20,574 bases of DNA from an uncultured Blautia sp. (GTDB lineage: Bacteria > Bacillota > Clostridia > Lachnospirales > Lachnospiraceae), in assembly GCA_934424575.1 (NCBI GenBank), contig CAKRXU010000044.1, forward strand, positions 1 to 20,574, given 5' to 3'. A model generated the notes under the pieces. It had not been told where the DNA came from and did no database searches. It saw nothing but the letters and a program-made list of their open reading frames with translations. Positions 8,517-15,968 of the stretch are shown here, piece after piece. The translations under genes were made by a program, and so were the position numbers. How positions within the stretch are numbered: the stretch's first letter is position 1; every line of letters starts with the position of its first letter.

Positions 8517-8553
8517 AAAAGTCTTTTCCGCGAGGAGAGGGCTTTTCTTTTTT
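8517..8553 (+). terminator. Intrinsic terminator with GCGA tetraloop
   Basis: Thirteen consecutive pairs (8517-8529 with 8534-8546, including several G-U) close a GCGA loop, which is a stable GNRA tetraloop. CTTTTTT follows. It ends the transcript of the second carboxypeptidase and probably the whole block begun at 3063. Confidence 0.85.
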
Positions 8554-8712
8554 GACCAAAATTTTTGTATTGACATAAAATAAATTTTAGGGTTAAAAAT
8601 TTAACAAAAAAACCGAAATGTATTGAAAAAAACTTGAAAACAGGTTACAATTATAATCGGCTAAAATTTTGGTTATATTTTAAAATTTTATAAACATGGA
8701 GGGCAAAAGAGA
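8554..8712 (+). promoter_or_regulatory. AT-rich promoter/operator region of the decarboxylase operon
   Basis: This gene-free stretch contains a perfect TTGACA (8570-8575) whose -10 at 17 bp is poor (TTAAAA), and a perfect TATAAT (8652-8657) without a good -35. An inverted repeat GTTAAA-AA-TTTAAC lies at 8592-8605. The box CCAAAATTTTTG is at 8556-8567 and its near-match on the opposite strand is at 8661-8672. AAAATTTT occurs again at 8682-8689. GGAGGG (8698-8703) is the ribosome binding site, nine bases before ATG 8713. The layout suggests tight regulation by an unidentified DNA-binding protein. Confidence 0.5.
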
Positions 8713-10149
8713 ATGAGTAATGCAACACAAAGCTTAGCGAGCACAAGAATCACTTCTTTGCTTGACGCCAACAGTTTTGTCGAAATCGGGAAAAGCGTAA
8801 CAGCCAGATCTACAGATTTCAACATGACTGAGAAAAAAGCGCCTTCAGACGGTGTTATCACCGGATATGGTGTGATCGATGGAAATCTTGTCTATGTATA
8901 CAGCCAGGATGCTTCCGTACTGAACGGAACCGTAGGCGAGATGCATGCGAAGAAGATCTCTGCATTATATGACCTTGCTATCAAGACAGGAGCACCTGTG
9001 ATCGGTCTGGTAGACTGTGCAGGAATGCGTCTTCAGGAAGCAACAGATGCACTGGAAGCATTCGGGGGAATCTACTTCAAACAGACAATGGCATCCGGTG
9101 TGATCCCGCAGATCACAGCAGTATTTGGTACCTGTGGCGGAGGAATGGCAGTTGTTCCGGCACTGACCGACTTCACATTCATCGAAGCCAAAAAAGGCAA
9201 AATGTTCGTAAACAGCCCGAACGCACTTGATGGAAACTACACAGAGAAATGTGACACAGCATCCGCTGCTTTCCAGAGCGAGGAGACAGGGCTTATCGAT
9301 GCTGTAGAATCTGAAGAAGAGATCCTTGCTGAGATCCGTCAGCTTGTAAGCCTTCTTCCATCCAACTTCGAAGACAATGATTCTTTCGCAGAGTGTACAG
9401 ACGATCTGAACCGTGCATGCGAGGATATCGCAGCATGCGCAGGAGATACTTCCATCGCACTTTCCAGAATCGCAGACAACGGAATCTTCTTCGAGACCAA
9501 GAGAGACTATGGTAAAGACGTTGTTACAGGATTCCTTCGTGTAAACGGAATGACTGTAGGTGCAGTAGCCAACAGAACAGAAGTTTACGATGCAGAAGGT
9601 GAGAAGGCAGAAGAATTCGACGGCACTCTTTCCGCAAGAGCAGCAAGAAAAGCAGCCGGATTCGTAAAATTCTGTGACGCTTTTGATATCCCGGTACTGA
9701 CTCTTACAAACGTAACCGGATTCAACGCAACTGTATGCAGCGAGAAAGTTATGGCTAAATCCATCGGAGAACTGGTTCATGCATTTGCATCTGCAACCGT
9801 TCCGAAGGTAAATGTCATCATCGGCAAAGCATACGGCACAGCTTATGTGGCAATGAACAGCAAATCTGTAGGTGCAGATATCGTTTATGCATGGGACAAT
9901 GCAGAAATCGGAATGATGGATGCTTCCATGGCAGCAAAGATCATGTACCCGGGATCAGAAGCTTCTGTTATCAACGAGAAAGCTGCAGAGTACAGAGAAC
10001 TGCAGTCCAGCGTAGAATCTGCCGCAGCAAGAGGATATGTAGATACTGTGATCGCTCCGGCTGATACACGTAAATACGTGATCGGAGCATTTGAAATGCT
10101 GTTCACAAAGAGAGAAGACCGTCCAGCTAAGAAACATGGCACAGTCTAA
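8713..10149 (+). CDS. Divergent acyl-CoA-type carboxyltransferase subunit (MmdA/12S-like)
   Basis: This 478-aa crotonase-fold carboxyltransferase belongs to the family that moves CO2 between an acyl-CoA and biotin (methylmalonyl-CoA decarboxylase alpha, transcarboxylase 12S, AccD/PccB). Both half-domains are present: the N-half oxyanion loop GTCGGGMAVVPALTD (residues 139-153) and the C-half GKAYGTAYVAMNSK (371-384). It is about 30-40 aa shorter than typical MmdA: the usual N-terminal segment with LTARERI is missing. The family's conserved DSGGARIQEG is here DCAGMRLQEA (101-110). The true acyl-CoA is therefore uncertain (methylmalonyl, malonyl, glutaconyl or another). It opens a five-gene sodium-pump operon. 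Codon use is strongly biased toward a few codons, suggesting high expression. Confidence 0.85.
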   Translation: MSNATQSLASTRITSLLDANSFVEIGKSVTARSTDFNMTEKKAPSDGVITGYGVIDGNLVYVYSQDASVLNGTVGEMHAKKISALYDLAIKTGAPVIGLVDCAGMRLQEATDALEAFGGIYFKQTMASGVIPQITAVFGTCGGGMAVVPALTDFTFIEAKKGKMFVNSPNALDGNYTEKCDTASAAFQSEETGLIDAVESEEEILAEIRQLVSLLPSNFEDNDSFAECTDDLNRACEDIAACAGDTSIALSRIADNGIFFETKRDYGKDVVTGFLRVNGMTVGAVANRTEVYDAEGEKAEEFDGTLSARAARKAAGFVKFCDAFDIPVLTLTNVTGFNATVCSEKVMAKSIGELVHAFASATVPKVNVIIGKAYGTAYVAMNSKSVGADIVYAWDNAEIGMMDASMAAKIMYPGSEASVINEKAAEYRELQSSVESAAARGYVDTVIAPADTRKYVIGAFEMLFTKREDRPAKKHGTV

Positions 10150-10162
10150 GCGAGGTGAGCAT

Positions 10163-10906
10163 ATGAATCAGATGTTAAAGAAAGCATCCACTACCTGCGC
10201 TGCTTTTGCCTGCGCCGCATCCCTGATGTTCTCTGGTGCAGCAGTTGTTTGGGCAGATGGTGAGATCGACGAAACCGTCAAAAACCAGATTGAAACTTAT
10301 GCAGAAGGACTGACAGATGAGATCATCGGCCTGTCTGATGATCAGATCGAGCAGTACATGGAGTCCGACGATGCGTTTACTTCAAGTGCGATGACAGCCT
10401 GGGACGGAACCAAGGACGACCTGGGTGAGCTGAAGGAAACCGGTGATGTAGAGATTGAATATTCAGGCGATGAATATACAGCAGTTGTTCCGGTTGAATT
10501 CGAAAAAGAAGACGCTGAATTTACTTATGTATTTGACAAGAACCTGACTCCTACTTCACTGGCAGTCGATATTCAGTATTCTTTTGGAACAACCATGAAG
10601 AATGCAGCACTTAACACTCTTATGGGAATCGGTACTGTATTCGTGATCCTGGCCATGCTGATCTTCCTGATCTCCCTGTTCAAATACATTCCGGGTTCAG
10701 GAGCACAGCAGGTTAAAAAGAAAAAAGAAGAAGCAGCAGCTCCGGCTCCTGCACCGGTTCCGGTGGCAGCAGCACCTGTTCAGGAAGAAACTGATAACTC
10801 AGAGCTGATCGCCGTGATCGCAGCAGCAATCGCAGCATCAGAGGGAACTACAACAGACGGATTTGTTGTACGTTCCATCCGTAAGATCAACCGCAAAAAA
10901 AGGTAA
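10163..10906 (+). CDS. OadG-like gamma/delta subunit with extracytoplasmic domain
   Basis: This 247-aa membrane protein has a signal peptide (about 1-31, cut after VWA), an acidic exported domain (about 32-145), one transmembrane helix (152-174), a KKKK stop and an Ala/Pro linker (about 191-205). Its basic C-terminal tail contains FVVRSIRKI. The helix and cytosolic tail match OadG/MmdD subunits, which anchor the carboxyltransferase to the Na+-pumping beta subunit. Classical OadG is under about 100 aa and lacks the exported domain, which resembles small DUF3887-like modules and may stabilise the complex or sense something outside. I chose ATG 10163, with AGGTGA upstream and a proper signal peptide, over the open extension that overlaps the previous gene. 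Confidence 0.8.
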   Translation: MNQMLKKASTTCAAFACAASLMFSGAAVVWADGEIDETVKNQIETYAEGLTDEIIGLSDDQIEQYMESDDAFTSSAMTAWDGTKDDLGELKETGDVEIEYSGDEYTAVVPVEFEKEDAEFTYVFDKNLTPTSLAVDIQYSFGTTMKNAALNTLMGIGTVFVILAMLIFLISLFKYIPGSGAQQVKKKKEEAAAPAPAPVPVAAAPVQEETDNSELIAVIAAAIAASEGTTTDGFVVRSIRKINRKKR

Positions 10907-10930
10907 TTGACAATTTTAGGAGGATTAAAA

Positions 10931-11299
10931 ATGAAAAGCTATACAATCACCGTAAATGGAACAGCATATGAAGTTACTGTAGAAGAAACAGGAAGCGTAA
11001 GCGCACCGGCAGCAGCTCCAGTAGCAGCACCGAAGGCAGCACCGGCAGCAGCTCCTAAGGCAGCAGCACCGGCAGCAGGAGCAGGCGCAGTCAAAGTTAC
11101 CGCTTCTGTACCAGGTAAAGTCCTCAAGATCGTAGCTTCCGCAGGACAGGCAGTAAAAGCAGGAGACAACATCGTGATTCTGGAATCCATGAAGATGGAG
11201 ATCCCGGTTGTAGCTCCTCAGGATGGTACTGTAGCCAGCATCGACACATCCGAAGGCGCATCCGTAGAAAACGGAGATACTCTGGCTACAATGAACTAG
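10931..11299 (+). CDS. Biotin carboxyl carrier protein of the decarboxylase
   Basis: This 122-aa protein has a short N-terminal domain (MKSYTITVNGTAYEVTVEE), an Ala/Pro/Lys swinging linker (about 24-53) and a biotinyl/lipoyl domain. K88 in E-S-M-K88-M is the expected biotinylation site. The carrier shuttles carboxyl groups between the two carboxyltransferases and the membrane subunit. ATG 10931 has AGGAGG seven bases upstream. A TTG at 10907 in the same frame would place that AGGAGG inside the coding region, so it is rejected. The linker DNA is a GCA/CCG-rich imperfect repeat (about 11005-11090) that may vary in length between strains. Confidence 0.95.
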   Translation: MKSYTITVNGTAYEVTVEETGSVSAPAAAPVAAPKAAPAAAPKAAAPAAGAGAVKVTASVPGKVLKIVASAGQAVKAGDNIVILESMKMEIPVVAPQDGTVASIDTSEGASVENGDTLATMN

Positions 11300-11315
11300 G
11301 ACGGGAGGTAATCAA

Positions 11316-12464
11316 ATGTCTTATGTAACAGAAACCCTGTCCAACCTGATCCATCAGACAGCATTTTTTAACCTGACATGGGGAAACTATCTGATGATCG
11401 CGGTGGCGTGTGTATTCTTATTCCTTGCTATCAAAAAAGGTTTTGAGCCGCTTCTTCTGGTTCCGATCGCTTTTGGTATGCTCCTGGTAAATATCTACCC
11501 GGACATTATGGCAAATCCGGAAGACATGTCCAACGGTGTTGGTGGTCTTTTGCATTACTTCTATATCCTCGATGAGTGGAGTATCCTTCCGTCCCTGATC
11601 TTCATGGGCGTTGGTGCGATGACAGACTTCGGTCCGCTGATCGCCAATCCGAAGAGCTTCCTCCTCGGAGCAGCTGCACAGCTTGGTATCTATGTTGCAT
11701 ACTTCCTTGCGATCTTCCTTGGATTCAACGGAAAAGCAGCAGCAGCGATCTCCATCATCGGTGGAGCAGATGGTCCTACCTCCATTTTCCTTGCCGGAAA
11801 ACTTGGACAGACCGCTTTAATGGGACCGATCGCGGTGGCGGCATATTCTTATATGTCACTGGTTCCGATCATTCAGCCGCCGATCATGAAACTCTGTACT
11901 ACAGAAGCAGAACGTAAGATCAAGATGGATCAGCTTCGTCCGGTAACCAAGATCGAGAAGATCCTGTTCCCGATCGTTATCACAATTGTTGTCTGCTTAC
12001 TTCTTCCTACAACAGCTCCGCTGGTAGGTATGCTGATGCTGGGTAACCTCTTCCGTGAGTCAGGCGTTGTTAAACAGCTTACTGAGACTGCTTCCAATGC
12101 CCTGATGTACATCGTAGTTATCCTGCTTGGTACATCTGTAGGTGCTTCTACAAGCGCAGAGGCATTCCTTAATGTTGATACTCTGAAAATCGTTGTTCTC
12201 GGTCTTGCAGCATTTGCATTCGGTACTTTCGGCGGATGTATGCTTGGTAAACTGATGTGCAAACTGTCCGGTGGAAAGATCAATCCGCTGATCGGATCCG
12301 CTGGTGTATCAGCCGTTCCTATGGCTGCCCGTGTATCCCAGAAAGTCGGTGCAGAAGCAGATCCTACAAACTTCCTGCTGATGCATGCAATGGGACCAAA
12401 CGTAGCCGGTGTAATCGGAACAGCCGTTGCAGCCGGAACCTTCATGGCTATCTTCGGTGTTTGA
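11316..12464 (+). CDS. oadB: Na+-translocating decarboxylase beta subunit
   Basis: This 382-aa polytopic membrane protein is the pump proper: it decarboxylates carboxybiotin and exports Na+. Family signatures are clear: GVGAMTDFGPLIANP (98-112), IIGGADGPTSIF with the Na+-binding aspartate D152, GNLFRESGVVKQL, INPLIGSAGVSAVPMAARV and HAMGPNVAGVIGTAVAAG. OadB, MmdB and GcdB share these, so the symbol does not settle the substrate. GGGAGG lies eight to thirteen bases before the ATG. Just after it, TGATCC-CGCT-GGGTCA forms a 6-bp hairpin containing the stop codon; with no T run it is not a terminator, but it might affect mRNA stability. Confidence 0.95.
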   Translation: MSYVTETLSNLIHQTAFFNLTWGNYLMIAVACVFLFLAIKKGFEPLLLVPIAFGMLLVNIYPDIMANPEDMSNGVGGLLHYFYILDEWSILPSLIFMGVGAMTDFGPLIANPKSFLLGAAAQLGIYVAYFLAIFLGFNGKAAAAISIIGGADGPTSIFLAGKLGQTALMGPIAVAAYSYMSLVPIIQPPIMKLCTTEAERKIKMDQLRPVTKIEKILFPIVITIVVCLLLPTTAPLVGMLMLGNLFRESGVVKQLTETASNALMYIVVILLGTSVGASTSAEAFLNVDTLKIVVLGLAAFAFGTFGGCMLGKLMCKLSGGKINPLIGSAGVSAVPMAARVSQKVGAEADPTNFLLMHAMGPNVAGVIGTAVAAGTFMAIFGV

Positions 12465-12517
12465 TCCCGCTGGGTCAGATGCGTTTAGCTGAATTAATAA
12501 TATAAGGAGAAAACATA

Positions 12518-13930
12518 ATGGCTGAATTAGAAAAAAAACCTGTAAAAATCGTGGAAACTGTTCTCCGTGATGCTCATCAGTCTCTGATCGCAACAAGACT
12601 TACCACAGAACAGATGCTCCCGATCGTAGATAAAATGGACAAAGTCGGCTACCACGCAGTAGAGTGCTGGGGTGGAGCTACTTTCGATGCTTCCCTTCGT
12701 TTCCTTAAGGAAGACCCATGGGAAAGACTTCGTAAATTACGTGACGGCTTCAAGAACACAAAACTTCAGATGCTGTTCCGTGGACAGAACATCCTTGGAT
12801 ATCGTCCATATGCAGATGACGTAGTAGAATACTTCGTACAGAAGTCTGTAGCAAACGGAATCGACATCATCCGTATTTTTGACTGCCTCAACGATATGCG
12901 TAACCTTCAGACAGCAGTTAAAGCTGCCAACAAAGAAAAAGCACACGCACAGGTTGCTCTTTCCTACACATTAGGTGATGCATATACTCTTGAGTACTGG
13001 GTAAACATCGCAAAACACATCGAAGACATGGGTGCAGATTCCATCTGTATCAAAGATATGGCAGGTCTTCTGCTTCCATATAAAGCAACTGAGCTTGTCG
13101 GAGCACTCAAAGATGCTGTTAAGATCCCGATCGATCTTCATACACATTACACCTCTGGTGTTGCTTCCATGACATACCTCAAAGCAGTAGAAGCTGGTGT
13201 TGATATCATCGATACTGCAATGTCTCCGTTCGCTCTGGGAACTTCCCAGCCGGCAACAGAGGTTATGGTAGAGACCTTCAAAGGCACACCATATGATACA
13301 GGATTTGATCAGAAACTCCTTGCTGAGATCGCTGATTACTTCCGTCCGATCCGTGATGACGCTCTGGACAGCGGCCTTCTGAATCCGAAGAACCTTGGTG
13401 TAAACATCAAGACTCTTCTGTATCAGGTACCAGGCGGAATGCTTTCCAACCTGACATCACAGCTCAAAGAGCAGCACGCAGAAGATAAATTCTACGATGT
13501 TCTTGAGGAAGTTCCGAAGGTTCGTAAAGACCTCGGTGAGCCGCCGCTCGTAACTCCGTCTTCTCAGATCGTTGGTACACAGGCTGTATTCAACGTACTC
13601 ATGGGTGAGAGATACAAGATGGTCACAAAAGAAACAAAGGATATCCTGTTAGGAAAATACGGTGCAACCGTAAAACCATTCAACCAGGATGTACAGAAGA
13701 AGTGCATCGGAGATGCAAAACCGATCACCTGCCGTCCGGCAGACCTTCTCGACAACGAGCTGGACAAACTGGAAACAGAAATGTCCGCTTACAAAGAGCA
13801 GGATGAGGACGTTCTGTCCTACGCACTGTTCCCGCAGGTTGCTACTGACTTCTTCAAATACCGTCAGGCTCAGGAGAAAAAAGTAGACGAGAAAGCTGCA
13901 GACACAGAAAACGGAGCATATCCGGTATAA
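12518..13930 (+). CDS. oadA: OadA/transcarboxylase 5S-type carboxyltransferase without biotin domain
   Basis: This 470-aa TIM-barrel carboxyltransferase acts on oxaloacetate/pyruvate. The metal site is complete: D18 in RDAHQS, H208-T-H210, and the carbamylated lysine K179 in ICIKDMAG. The substrate segment FRGQNILGYR and the conserved C-terminal domain (QVPGGMLSNL, PSSQIVGTQAVFNV) follow. Unlike K. pneumoniae OadA (about 595 aa) it has no C-terminal biotinyl domain, so it must use the separate carrier at 10931, as transcarboxylase 5S or PycB-type subunits do. AAGGAG precedes the ATG after a short spacer. It is the last gene of the operon, and its codon use is highly biased like that of the other members. 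Confidence 0.93.
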   Translation: MAELEKKPVKIVETVLRDAHQSLIATRLTTEQMLPIVDKMDKVGYHAVECWGGATFDASLRFLKEDPWERLRKLRDGFKNTKLQMLFRGQNILGYRPYADDVVEYFVQKSVANGIDIIRIFDCLNDMRNLQTAVKAANKEKAHAQVALSYTLGDAYTLEYWVNIAKHIEDMGADSICIKDMAGLLLPYKATELVGALKDAVKIPIDLHTHYTSGVASMTYLKAVEAGVDIIDTAMSPFALGTSQPATEVMVETFKGTPYDTGFDQKLLAEIADYFRPIRDDALDSGLLNPKNLGVNIKTLLYQVPGGMLSNLTSQLKEQHAEDKFYDVLEEVPKVRKDLGEPPLVTPSSQIVGTQAVFNVLMGERYKMVTKETKDILLGKYGATVKPFNQDVQKKCIGDAKPITCRPADLLDNELDKLETEMSAYKEQDEDVLSYALFPQVATDFFKYRQAQEKKVDEKAADTENGAYPV

Positions 13931-13949
13931 AAAATAAAAATCCCTGCTT

Positions 13950-13979
13950 TGGACAGCGTTCCAAATGAAGGAAAATAAT
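13950..13979 (+). promoter_or_regulatory. Possible promoter for the flavoprotein-cmk-ispH-rpsA operon
   Basis: TGGACA (13950-13955, 5 of 6 consensus) and AATAAT (13974-13979, 5 of 6) are 18 bp apart. The -35 lies within a small inverted repeat TTTGGA/TCCAAA (13948-13965). Its position between two operons supports it, but the match is not perfect. Confidence 0.35.
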
Positions 13980-13980
13980 C

Positions 13981-14010
13981 AGGCCCGCCAGATTTTTCTG
14001 ACGGGCTTGC
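13981..14010 (+). terminator. GC-rich hairpin, possible terminator of the decarboxylase operon
   Basis: An 11-bp stem with one C-A mismatch (13981-13991 with 13998-14008) closes a 6-nt ATTTTT loop. The following bases are TTGCTTGCAAG, so the U tract is poor. It could be a weak terminator or, if the promoter at 13950 is used, a 5'-end hairpin of the next transcript. Confidence 0.45.
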
Positions 14011-14028
14011 TTGCAAGAAAGGATTTCC

Positions 14029-15273
14029 ATGAACAAAGTGATAATTGTCGGGGGCGGAGCTGCCGGTATGCTGTGCAGTATCATCGCCGCCAGAAACGGC
14101 TGTGAAGTTTTTTTATACGAAAAAAACGAAAAGCTGGGAAAGAAACTCTATATTACAGGAAAAGGAAGATGCAATGTTACAAATAACTGTGAGGTAGAAG
14201 ACCTGCTCCGCGCAGTGATGACGAACAGCAAATTTCTGTACAGTGCATTTTATACTTTTAACAGCCAGGATATGATGGCCCTTCTTGAGGAGGCGGGCGT
14301 ACCACTCAAGACAGAACGGGGAAACCGCGTTTTTCCACAATCTGACCGTTCTTCAGACATCATCCGCGGTCTGGAACGCCTTATGAAGAAATATGGCGTT
14401 CACGTAAGATTCAGAAGTGAAGTCAGGGAGATTCTGACAAAGGACGGGGCTGCGACAGGAATTTCCCTGGCAGACGGAGAAGTTCAGAATGCAGATGCAG
14501 TAGTCGTTGCGACAGGCGGCCTGTCTTATCCGACGACCGGTTCCACAGGAGACGGATATCGTTTTGCACGGGAGACAGGGCATCAGGTGACAGACTGTAT
14601 CCCATCTCTTGTTCCGCTCAAGACCAAAGAAGATTATATTCCGAGGATGACAGGACTTTCACTTAAGAATGTAGAGCTTACAGTCAGACGCGGCAAAAAG
14701 ATCCTTTATCGGGATTTTGGAGAGATGATGTTTACACATACCGGTGTTACCGGACCTCTGATCTTAAGTGCCAGCGCCAAACTTGGCAAATATCTTGCTA
14801 AAGGAGAGGAACTGAGCGCATTTATCGATCTTAAGCCGGCACTCAGTCCGGAGCAGCTTGATGAGCGGATACTTCGAGAGTTTGAAAATGGCAAGAATAA
14901 GCAGTTTAAGAATGTGATAGGAGTCCTTTTCCCGTCATCACTTACACCGGTGATGCTTGAGATCGGTGGAATCCCGGGAGATAAGGTGATCCATGAGATC
15001 TCCAGAGAAGAACGCCTTGCCTTTGGTGCAGTCGTCAAGAATTTCCCGTTCACGATCACGGAGCCGGGAGAATTCAAGGAGGCAGTCATCACACAGGGCG
15101 GTGTTTCCGTCAAGGATATCAACCCGGGAAGCATGGAGTCCAAAAAAATCAAAAACCTGTATTTTACAGGTGAAGTTCTTGATCTTGACGCAGTAACAGG
15201 GGGCTATAATCTTCAGATCGCGTGGTCCACTGCATACCTTGCTGCTATAGATATAAGCGAAAAACGTAACTAG
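14029..15273 (+). CDS. HI0933/BaiN-family flavoprotein
   Basis: This 414-aa FAD-binding oxidoreductase has an N-terminal dinucleotide fold (VGGGAAG, residues 7-13). It carries the family's diagnostic KLGKKLYITGKGRCNVTNN, the ATGGLSYPTTGSTGDGY segment, and the C-terminal GGYNLQIAWSTAYLAA that closes the FAD site. Family members are annotated as YhiN or, in bile-acid-converting clostridia, BaiN. The physiological reaction of most is unknown, and nothing nearby suggests bile acid metabolism. ATG 14029 has AAAGGA five bases upstream; the TTG at 14011 that would add six residues is less likely. It leads an operon with cmk, ispH and rpsA. Confidence 0.9.
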   Translation: MNKVIIVGGGAAGMLCSIIAARNGCEVFLYEKNEKLGKKLYITGKGRCNVTNNCEVEDLLRAVMTNSKFLYSAFYTFNSQDMMALLEEAGVPLKTERGNRVFPQSDRSSDIIRGLERLMKKYGVHVRFRSEVREILTKDGAATGISLADGEVQNADAVVVATGGLSYPTTGSTGDGYRFARETGHQVTDCIPSLVPLKTKEDYIPRMTGLSLKNVELTVRRGKKILYRDFGEMMFTHTGVTGPLILSASAKLGKYLAKGEELSAFIDLKPALSPEQLDERILREFENGKNKQFKNVIGVLFPSSLTPVMLEIGGIPGDKVIHEISREERLAFGAVVKNFPFTITEPGEFKEAVITQGGVSVKDINPGSMESKKIKNLYFTGEVLDLDAVTGGYNLQIAWSTAYLAAIDISEKRN

Positions 15274-15285
15274 GAGGAAAACAAA

Positions 15286-15963
15286 ATGGTACACAATATT
15301 GCAATTGACGGTCCGGCTGGAGCGGGCAAAAGTACAGTGGCCAAAAAAGTTGCAAAAGAACTTTCTTTTGTATACGTGGATACAGGAGCAATGTATCGCG
15401 CCATGGCACTTTATCTTCTCAGAAAGGGAGTAAACCGCGAGGATCCGGATGAGATCGGAGAGGCATGTCAGAATGCGGAGATTTCTATTGAGTATCAGAA
15501 TGGAGAGCAGATCGTTCTTCTCGACGGAGAAAATGTAAATGCACATCTCCGCACAGAAGAAGTGAGTGCAATGGCGTCTGTAAGTTCCGCAGTGCCGCGT
15601 GTGAGAGAGAAGCTTCTTGATCTGCAGCGCAAGCTGGCCAGGACCATGAGCGTTGTCATGGACGGCAGAGACATCGGAACAACGATCCTGCCGGATGCAG
15701 ATGTCAAGATCTATCTTACCGCAAGCTCCCTGACAAGAGCACGCCGCCGTTATCTTGAATATCAGGAAAAGGGTGAACCTTGTGATCTTGCCGAGATCCA
15801 GAAGACGATCGAGGAGAGAGATCAGAGAGATATGACCAGAGAGATCTCGCCGCTTTGCCAGGCAGAGGATGCTGTTCTCGTGGATTCCTCAGAACTTACG
15901 ATCGATGAGACCGTCGAGAAGATCCTTTCTGTCTATCACTCCAAAGTATCAGAAAAGGAATAA
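15286..15963 (+). CDS. cmk: Cytidylate kinase
   Basis: This 225-aa nucleoside monophosphate kinase phosphorylates CMP and dCMP to the diphosphates. The P-loop GPAGAGKST is at residues 9-17, followed by VDTGAMYRA, the VMDGRDIGT substrate loop and the lid RARRRYLE. All are typical of Cmk, and the length is normal. AGGAGG stands seven to eight bases before the ATG, 12 bases after the flavoprotein stop. A cmk-ispH-rpsA order is commonly seen in Firmicutes, which supports the calls on both sides. Confidence 0.97.
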   Translation: MVHNIAIDGPAGAGKSTVAKKVAKELSFVYVDTGAMYRAMALYLLRKGVNREDPDEIGEACQNAEISIEYQNGEQIVLLDGENVNAHLRTEEVSAMASVSSAVPRVREKLLDLQRKLARTMSVVMDGRDIGTTILPDADVKIYLTASSLTRARRRYLEYQEKGEPCDLAEIQKTIEERDQRDMTREISPLCQAEDAVLVDSSELTIDETVEKILSVYHSKVSEKE

Positions 15964-15968
15964 ACGAT

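Noticed and set aside
10091..10162. An upstream extension of the OadG-like gene overlapping the carboxyltransferase gene
   Set aside because: The true start ATG 10163 has a good AGGTGA site and opens a clean signal peptide; the extension would bury it.
11005..11090. A GCA/CCG-rich repeat that might be a CRISPR-like or tandem array
   Set aside because: It is the coding sequence of the Ala/Pro/Lys linker of the biotin carrier, with imperfect unit length and no spacers.
12462..12477. A 6-bp hairpin at the oadB stop as a terminator
   Set aside because: No T run follows, and the next gene of the operon starts 40 bases later with its own ribosome binding site.
14029..15273. The flavoprotein as evidence of a bile acid 7-alpha-dehydroxylation locus
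   Set aside because: The HI0933/BaiN family is widespread, its role is disputed, and no other bai gene is nearby.
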